Source: Flavobacterium sp. 270
GTDB taxonomy: Bacteria; Bacteroidota; Bacteroidia; Flavobacteriales; Flavobacteriaceae
NCBI RefSeq assembly: GCF_004368785.1
Contig: NZ_SODM01000003.1
Span: 496,001-560,000 of the forward strand
Direction of reading: 5' to 3'
Length of the DNA: 64,000 nucleotides
Part shown: positions 58,765 through 64,000 of the stretch, one piece after another
How the letters are laid out: every line of letters starts with the position of its first letter
Numbering within the stretch: the first letter of the stretch is position 1
The notes under the pieces: model-generated
Seen by the model: the letters and a program-made list of their open reading frames with translations, nothing else
What the model was told of the DNA's origin: nothing
The model's database searches: none
Made by a program: the position numbers and the translations under genes

Positions 58765-59751
58765 TTATTTCAATTTTGAAATCGCCTGATTGATGAATTC
58801 TAATTCTGAAGTATTAAGATCAAAACTCATTGCTTTTGCGTTTGAAATGGCTTGTTCTGCATTTCTTGCGCCGGCCAAAACTATCGAAATTCCTTTTTGT
58901 AAAGTGGTCCAGCGTAAAACTAATTGCGATAAACTGGCTTCTTTGGCGTGTGCTAATGAAGTTAATTCTTCGACTAAAGTTTTTACTTTTTGAAGATCGA
59001 ATTGATTGAAATAACCGTTTCGGTGATCGTTGTCTTTTAGTTTGCCGTCTGTGAAATATTTTCCGGTTAATAAACCTCTTTCCATCGGACTGTACGCAAT
59101 GATTCCGATATTTTCTGAAACTGTAAACGGAATTAATTCGGCTTCTATTTTGCGGTTCAGCATGCTGTAAGCAACTTGGTTAGATGCAATTTGAATTGTT
59201 TTTTGTGCTTCCTGAATTTGTGCAATATTGTAATTACTCACTCCAAAAGCTCTGATTTTTCCTTGTTGAATTAAGGTTTCTACGGCTTCCATTGTTTCGC
59301 TGATTGGCGTTGTAGCATCTGGCCAATGTATTTGCAATAAATCGATATAATCGGTTTGAAGACGTTTTAAACTTTCTTCAACTTCTTTTATAACATTGCT
59401 TTTTGATGAATATTTGTAAACTGGAACTTTTTTTCCGTTGTCATCTGCGTCAAAGAAAAAGTCACCTTTTCCCTGATTGCTTCCGTCCCATACCAAACCA
59501 AATTTGGTTAAAAGTTGCACTTTTGAGCGATCTTGGCTTTTAACAGCTTCGCCAATCATTTCTTCGCTTAAACCAAAACCGTAGAAAGGAGCAGTGTCTA
59601 TAGTAGTTACGCCGTTGTCTATTGAGGCGTGAATAGAGTCGATTGATTCTTTCTTTTCGGTTCCGCCCCACATCGTTCCTCCAATTGCAAATGCACCATA
59701 AGTTATAGCTGATAATTCAAGTTCACTGTTGCCTAATTTTCTATATTCCAT
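58765..59751 (-). CDS. aldo/keto reductase
   Basis: 328 residues with the family's catalytic set: DTAPFYGFG (Asp and Tyr), LLTKFGL (Lys) and LLQIHWPD (His), and the C-terminal NADPH region IVLAGARNAEQAISN. It reduces aldehydes or ketones. It is divergent from the AraC regulator (115 bases between), which probably controls it. Confidence 0.95.
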   Translation of the reverse strand: MEYRKLGNSELELSAITYGAFAIGGTMWGGTEKKESIDSIHASIDNGVTTIDTAPFYGFGLSEEMIGEAVKSQDRSKVQLLTKFGLVWDGSNQGKGDFFFDADDNGKKVPVYKYSSKSNVIKEVEESLKRLQTDYIDLLQIHWPDATTPISETMEAVETLIQQGKIRAFGVSNYNIAQIQEAQKTIQIASNQVAYSMLNRKIEAELIPFTVSENIGIIAYSPMERGLLTGKYFTDGKLKDNDHRNGYFNQFDLQKVKTLVEELTSLAHAKEASLSQLVLRWTTLQKGISIVLAGARNAEQAISNAKAMSFDLNTSELEFINQAISKLK

Positions 59752-59837
59752 GAGTTTAATTATTTTCGTTTAATTTGATTTGGCAAAATTATACTGTTTT
59801 TTCGATTCTTAATTGGTATATATTTGTGTTTTTTAGG

Positions 59838-59845
59838 TATATTTG
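59838..59845 (+). promoter_or_regulatory. possible -7 box of the araC-type gene
   Basis: TATATTTG (59838-59845) fits TAnnTTTG, 22 bases before the ATG. A TTGG 22 bases upstream could be a -33 element. A second TATATTTG is at 59819-59826. Confidence 0.4.
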
Positions 59846-59866
59846 CATCTTCTAAGAATTTGAAAA

Positions 59867-60712
59867 ATGAAAAAAGAAAATTTATACCAGCCTTTTACTG
59901 TCTCATTTGAAACTTTGGATGAATATCCGGAAGTTGGCGATCGTCATAATTTTTTTGAATTGGTTTATATTTTAGAAGGAACTGGTTCGCAGTGTATTAA
60001 TAAAAATATTTTCACTTATGATCCCGGACATTTGTTTTTATTGACGCCTGAAGATTGTCATAATTTTACAATTGAAACCAAAACGAATTTTTTCTTTTTA
60101 AGGTTTAATGATATTTATTTAAAGAATTCCAGCCTGCAAAATGAAAACATTCAGCGTTTGGAATATATTCTTCAAAATGCGAATCATCAGCCAGGTTGCA
60201 TTCTTAAAAATGATGCTGATAAATGTCTGGTGAAAGTGATGATTGAGGCAATTTGCCGTGAACATCAGGATAAAGATGTTTATAATCAGGAATTGATTCA
60301 GCAATTGGTTAATACGCTGATTATTATTGTAGCCAGAAATATCGCCAAATATCTTCCGGAGCAAGTGACAATTAAAACTGAGGCTAAAGCGATGGATATT
60401 CTGCAATATATTCAGAACAATATTTATTATCCGGAAAAAATAAAAGCGGAATACATCAGTGATTATTTTGGAATTTCGAATACGTATTTAGGCCGTTATT
60501 TTAAGAAGCATGCCAGCGAAACGATGCAGCAGTACATCAGCAATTATAAAACAAAACTGATTGAACATCGTTTGCAGTTTAGCGAAAAACGTATTAATGA
60601 GATTGCTTTTGAATTTGGCTTTACGGATGAAAGCCATTTTAATAAATTCTTTAGAAAACAAAAAGGGTATAGTCCTTCTGAATTTAGAAAAACGATTCGG
60701 TTGAGTGCGTGA
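59867..60712 (+). CDS. AraC-family transcriptional regulator
   Basis: 281 residues. A cupin-like N-terminal sensing domain (VGDRHNFFELVYILEGTG, PGHLFLLTPEDCHNF) and a C-terminal double helix-turn-helix (about 180-278, ISDYFGISNTYLGRYFKKH, RINEIAFEFGFTDESHFNKFFRKQKGYSPSEFRK). It is likely to activate the divergent aldo/keto reductase gene. Confidence 0.94.
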   Translation: MKKENLYQPFTVSFETLDEYPEVGDRHNFFELVYILEGTGSQCINKNIFTYDPGHLFLLTPEDCHNFTIETKTNFFFLRFNDIYLKNSSLQNENIQRLEYILQNANHQPGCILKNDADKCLVKVMIEAICREHQDKDVYNQELIQQLVNTLIIIVARNIAKYLPEQVTIKTEAKAMDILQYIQNNIYYPEKIKAEYISDYFGISNTYLGRYFKKHASETMQQYISNYKTKLIEHRLQFSEKRINEIAFEFGFTDESHFNKFFRKQKGYSPSEFRKTIRLSA

Positions 60713-60721
60713 TTTTTTTTA

Positions 60722-60831
60722 GCCACGAATTACACTAATTTGCACCAATTTTTTATCAGTTTTATACTTGATTTTTTGCTTCAGATTACACAGATTGAAA
60801 AATAATTCGAGAAATTAGTGTAATTCGTGGC
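60722..60831. repeat. 'GCCACGAATTACAC' inverted repeat
   Basis: GCCACGAATTACACTAATTT (60722-60741) and its exact complement (60812-60831) form 20-base arms. It lies between the convergent araC-type and NlpC/P60 genes and could end both transcripts. Confidence 0.85.
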
Positions 60832-60840
60832 AAAAAAAAA

Positions 60841-61602
60841 CTATATAATCTTCTTAATAACTCTCAGTTTATGAGTGTGTTTGTTGGTTTCTGGATTGTA
60901 AATTCCGGTATGATCTAAACGGTCGATACGTACTTTTCCACTTGCGTGAATGATGTAATTATTTTCCATAATGATGCCGACGTGAATTATGTTTCCTTCA
61001 TCATTATCAAAAAAAGCCAAATCGCCGACTTCACTTTCTTCAATAAAGCTTAATGGTTCGCCTTCTAAAGCTTGTTGCGAGGCATCGCGATGAATTTTAT
61101 AGCCGTTTAGTTTGTAAACCATTTGCGTAAAACCCGAACAATCAATTCCGAAGGGTGTTTTTCCGCCCCAAAGATAAGGTGCGTTTAAGTACATAAAAGC
61201 TGTATTTATTAAAGCACTTTTTGGTTTTACACCGCTGGTTTTTGTTCCTTCAAAATCAAAATTTGAAATATTGATTTCGTTATTATTTAAAAAAGATAGG
61301 GAAGCACCAAGCGGAATTGGCAGTAATAAGTTGTTTGGCGCAGTGATATAATCAATTAAATCAGCATTTAAAATAATGGCCTCTTTGCTTAACTGATTGT
61401 AATTTGCTTCTGAAATTATCTGATATTGCTTAGAATCTACCCAGCCTATATAATCATCAAACTGAATTTTTATTCGGGCCCATTGATTTTGGCGTTCTAA
61501 TATTTCGATATGTTCACCAAACAAAAGCTGTGTAACGATTTCACTTCTGTCGCTGGCTTCAGCTCGAACGGGTACTATGGCAAGATTGCAGATTCCGAAC
61601 AT
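60841..61602 (-). CDS. NlpC/P60 peptidase with SH3b domains
   Basis: 253 residues. An SH3b-type domain (RAEASDRSEIVTQLLFGEHIEILERQNQWARI) precedes a second SH3-like part, then the C40 peptidase domain (about 125-253) with Cys in PFGIDCSGFTQMVYKLNGY and His in GNIIHVGIIM. Such enzymes cut peptidoglycan stem peptides. The N-terminus has no clear signal peptide. It ends a gene pair with the thiolase, which lies upstream in the same... region but with its own terminator. Confidence 0.88.
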   Translation of the reverse strand: MFGICNLAIVPVRAEASDRSEIVTQLLFGEHIEILERQNQWARIKIQFDDYIGWVDSKQYQIISEANYNQLSKEAIILNADLIDYITAPNNLLLPIPLGASLSFLNNNEINISNFDFEGTKTSGVKPKSALINTAFMYLNAPYLWGGKTPFGIDCSGFTQMVYKLNGYKIHRDASQQALEGEPLSFIEESEVGDLAFFDNDEGNIIHVGIIMENNYIIHASGKVRIDRLDHTGIYNPETNKHTHKLRVIKKII

Positions 61603-61626
61603 TTAGGGTAATTTATAAGTTGAAAA

Positions 61627-61655
61627 ATTAGGAGTTAATTTACATAACTCCTAAT
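61627..61655 (-). terminator. terminator after the thiolase gene
   Basis: ATTAGGAGTT/AACTCCTAAT, a 10-pair stem. On the minus strand it is followed by TTTTTC. It lies 15 bases past the thiolase stop and before the NlpC/P60 gene start. Confidence 0.8.
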
Positions 61656-61670
61656 TTAAAGTATTATTAT

Positions 61671-62849
61671 TTAAGCTCTTTCGATAACAATTGCCGAAGC
61701 ACCACCGCCACCGTTGCAAATTGCAGCTGCGCCGGTTTTGGCATTATTTTGTTCTAAAATATTTAGTAAAGTTACAATGATTCTGGCTCCGGAACAACCC
61801 AGCGGATGTCCTAAAGAAACTGCACCACCGTTTACGTTTACTTTATCATTATCTAAGTTAAGAATTTTTGAATTGGCTAAACCAACAACAGAAAAAGCTT
61901 CGTTGAATTCGAAATAATCAACATCTTCAATTGCGATTCCTGCTTTGTTTAAGGCTTTTGGTAAAGCTTTTGCCGGACTTGTAGTAAACCATTTTGGTTC
62001 CTGCGCAGCGTCTGCATAGCCTTTTATATATGCTAAAGGTTTTAATCCTAATGCGTTTGCTTTTTCTTCAGACATTAAAACTAAAGCAGCAGCTCCGTCA
62101 TTTATTGTTGAAGCATTTGCGGCAGTAACAGTTCCGTCTTTAGTAAATACAGCGCTTAAAGAAGGTATTTTGTCTAATTTTACGTTAGTGTATTCTTCGT
62201 CTTTAGAAAAGATAATTGGTTCGCCACGTCTTTGCGGCACTTCTACAGGAACAACTTCGTTATCAAATTTTCCGGCATCCCATGCTTTTGCACTTCTTTC
62301 GTAAGACTGAATGGCAAAATTATCTTGTTCTTCGCGAGTAATTTTATACTCTGATGCACATAAATCAGCGCAAACTCCCATTGCGTTGTTATCGTAAGCA
62401 TCTGTTAAACCATCTTTTTGCATTCCATCCAGCATTGTAGCAGGACCAAATTTGTTTCCTGCACGCATTTGTACGTAATGCGGAATCAAACTCATGTTTT
62501 CCATTCCTCCGGCAACTACAATTTCAGCGTCTCCACAAGCGATTGCCTGAGCTGCTAACATTACAGATTTCATTCCAGAGGCACAAACTTTGTTTACAGT
62601 TGTTGCGGCAACTTCTTCAGACAAACCGGCAAAAAGTGCAGCTTGGCGTGCTGGCGCTTGTCCAACTCCGGCCTGAATAACGTTCCCCATAAAAACTTCA
62701 TCAACTAATTTTGGGTCAAGGTTAATTTTTTCTAATGCTCCTTTTATAGCGGCAGCTCCTAATTTTGGTGCGGGTACGGTAGATAAACCTCCCATGAAAC
62801 TTCCGATAGGTGTTCTAACGGCAGAAACGATAACAACTCTTTTGTTCAT
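61671..62849 (-). CDS. acetyl-CoA C-acyltransferase (thiolase)
   Basis: 392 residues, standard length. The nucleophile Cys is in NKVCASGMKSVMLAAQ, the His in GGAVSLGHPLGCSGARI, and the second Cys in CNGGGGASAIVIE. It condenses or cleaves acyl-CoA in the cytoplasm, as in acetoacetyl-CoA formation or beta-oxidation. It stands alone with its own terminator. Confidence 0.96.
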   Translation of the reverse strand: MNKRVVIVSAVRTPIGSFMGGLSTVPAPKLGAAAIKGALEKINLDPKLVDEVFMGNVIQAGVGQAPARQAALFAGLSEEVAATTVNKVCASGMKSVMLAAQAIACGDAEIVVAGGMENMSLIPHYVQMRAGNKFGPATMLDGMQKDGLTDAYDNNAMGVCADLCASEYKITREEQDNFAIQSYERSAKAWDAGKFDNEVVPVEVPQRRGEPIIFSKDEEYTNVKLDKIPSLSAVFTKDGTVTAANASTINDGAAALVLMSEEKANALGLKPLAYIKGYADAAQEPKWFTTSPAKALPKALNKAGIAIEDVDYFEFNEAFSVVGLANSKILNLDNDKVNVNGGAVSLGHPLGCSGARIIVTLLNILEQNNAKTGAAAICNGGGGASAIVIERA

Positions 62850-63026
62850 TTTCTGTGGTGATAATAGTTAATCTAGCAAATTTACTCATTATTTGAATAA
62901 ATTCAAATTTTGTATTGAATCGGGTATATTTTAAATTAAGATGAAATTTTTATTAATTCTATATGTTTGATTGTGAAGTCTTTTTAAAAAAAGATCGAAA
63001 AAAGATTAAAAAAATTACAAAAATAG

Positions 63027-63057
63027 TTGTGAGATATGGAATGTTGTCATACCTTTG
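63027..63057 (+). promoter_or_regulatory. promoter of the tRNA cluster
   Basis: TTG (63027-63029), 20 bases, TACCTTTG (63050-63057), a textbook Bacteroidota promoter. The predicted start is near 63064, about 25 bases before the first tRNA. Confidence 0.75.
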
Positions 63058-63088
63058 CCACCGCAAAACAGGACACGTTCCTTGAGCT

Positions 63089-63175
63089 GGAGAGTTGCCT
63101 GAGTGGCCGAAAGGACTTGTTTGCTAAACAAGCGTATGGGTAACTGTACCAAGGGTTCGAATCCCTTACTCTCCG
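63089..63175 (+). tRNA. tRNA-Ser (GCT)
   Basis: 87 bases with acceptor GGAGAGT/ACTCTCC, a long variable arm and the anticodon loop TTGCTAA, giving anticodon GCT (codons AGC/AGT). T-arm GGGTTCGAATCCC. No encoded CCA end. Confidence 0.95.
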
Positions 63176-63189
63176 CTAATATTTGCCTT

Positions 63190-63264
63190 CGGGGTGTAGC
63201 GTAGCCCGGTTATCGCGCCTGCTTTGGGAGCAGGAGGCCGCAGGTTCGAATCCTGCCACCCCGA
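63190..63264 (+). tRNA. tRNA-Pro (TGG)
   Basis: 75 bases with acceptor CGGGGTG/CACCCCG and anticodon loop TTTGGGA, giving TGG. T-arm CAGGTTCGAATCCTG. It is 14 bases after tRNA-Ser. Confidence 0.95.
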
Positions 63265-63291
63265 CTTTTTTTATTAAAAAAAAAGCATTTT

Positions 63292-63365
63292 GGTTCCATA
63301 GCTCAGCTGGATAGAGCAACGCACTTCTAATGCGTAGGTCGAAGGTTCGAATCCTTCTGGGATCA
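63292..63365 (+). tRNA. tRNA-Arg (TCT)
   Basis: 74 bases with acceptor GGTTCCA/TGGGATC (two G-T wobbles), anticodon loop CTTCTAA, giving TCT (AGA/AGG codons). T-arm AAGGTTCGAATCCTT. Confidence 0.94.
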
Positions 63366-63370
63366 CATCA

Positions 63371-63394
63371 AAAGCCACTCAATTGAGTGGCTTT
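63371..63394 (+). terminator. terminator of the tRNA cluster
   Basis: AAAGCCACTC-AATT-GAGTGGCTTT followed by TTTT. It lies directly after tRNA-Arg. Confidence 0.9.
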
Positions 63395-64000
63395 TTTGTT
63401 TTGTAATAAATTCAAAGAATTATTTATTTCTATATATTATTTCGAATGTATTTCTGTAAAGTTAAATCATTTTCAGGAATAATCGTTTTCTCTCTTTTTT
63501 ATTCAGCATAAATGGACATGTACTTGATATCTCAATTTTAAAACTAGATATATAAACCCCTTTTTTAAGGAGTTTATTATTTATATTAATTACAAGAATA
63601 AAATTTATTGATTATAAAGATATGCAGATAAGTCATTCTTAAATATTAAATCCTGATTACTGGAAATTCTTAAAAATTAAAATGATATTACCTTCATATA
63701 GCAACTTTTATAATTGGGTATAGCTGCGATATTTGAAAAATAAACGCACTTAGTTTCAAATATTGAATTCTCATCCATTAAATCTTACAAAATTCGTCTG
63801 TTTTTTAGAGCCTTAAACGCACTGTGGATTGCTGTAGTACGCATTTTACTCAATTTTATGTTTAAAATTATTTTTGAAAAAAAATCAATTTAAAATTTTA
63901 TGAAACAGAAATTATAATTTTTAAAAGAGTAAAAAAAATATTTTTTAATAAGAGATTTTCAGTGTAAATTTTTTTACGTAATTTTATATCTCTAAAATTC
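63395..64000. other. AT-rich stretch without a supported gene
   Basis: No open frame of useful length and no recognisable RNA or repeat family is seen. The last 160 bases are especially A/T-rich, with poly-A runs, as often found upstream of a gene. Confidence 0.6.

Overview
The window comes from a member of the Bacteroidota, almost certainly a Flavobacterium-like soil or freshwater bacterium. The evidence is the low G+C sequence, SusC/SusD pairs, promoters of the Bacteroidota type (TTTG, about 19 nt, TAnnTTTG), few visible Shine-Dalgarno sequences, and several families of dispersed palindromic repeats between genes. No insertion sequence, prophage, CRISPR array or rRNA is visible.

Region 1 (1-20687, all on the minus strand) is an organosulfate uptake locus. 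It holds two complete SusC/SusD pairs, the N-terminal part of a third SusC at the left edge, four S1-family sulfatases with the C-x-P-x-R maturation motif, a sterol-desaturase-like hydroxylase, a rhodanese-thioredoxin fusion whose rhodanese cysteine is Ser, and a 39-residue membrane peptide. No glycoside hydrolase or polysaccharide lyase is present. Both complete SusC genes share the same promoter and a long leader with matching hairpins. The leader of the second contains a ten-codon reading frame with three consecutive Cys codons, which ends five bases before a hairpin that the other leader supports by compensatory changes. I read this as sulfur-controlled sulfate-ester scavenging. This is the most novel item in the window.

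Region 2 (21708-52400) is a large nitrate/nitrite assimilation island. On the plus strand it has a nitrate transporter, a membrane cytochrome b-like subunit, a molybdopterin nitrate reductase, a 4Fe-4S protein, a Rieske protein and a small membrane protein. These are followed by molybdenum cofactor genes (moeA, mobA, moaD, moeB, moaE, a moaC-moaB fusion, moaA), a siroheme-pathway methyltransferase and a TSUP transporter. On the minus strand it has nirB, nirD, a DUF4202-like gene, a NarX-like sensor kinase, a response regulator, a second NarK, an outer-membrane barrel, a second nitrate reductase fused to a NirB-like flavin module, and a rubredoxin-tailed protein. Four promoters in this island (moeA, nirB, the fused nitrate reductase, the second narK) carry a shared palindrome, TAMGTA-N4-TACKTA, at or just upstream of an extended -7 box, with no recognisable -33 element. 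This suggests a dedicated nitrate/nitrite regulon.

Region 3 (52666-62849) is ordinary chromosomal content: two META-domain lipoproteins, a DUF2130 protein, a LysR regulator, a methyltransferase, a small monooxygenase, a quinone-reductase-like flavoprotein, an aldo/keto reductase divergent from an AraC regulator, an NlpC/P60 peptidase and a thiolase. Region 4 (63027-63394) is a tRNA-Ser/Pro/Arg cluster with a clear promoter and terminator. The last 600 bases are AT-rich with no supported gene.
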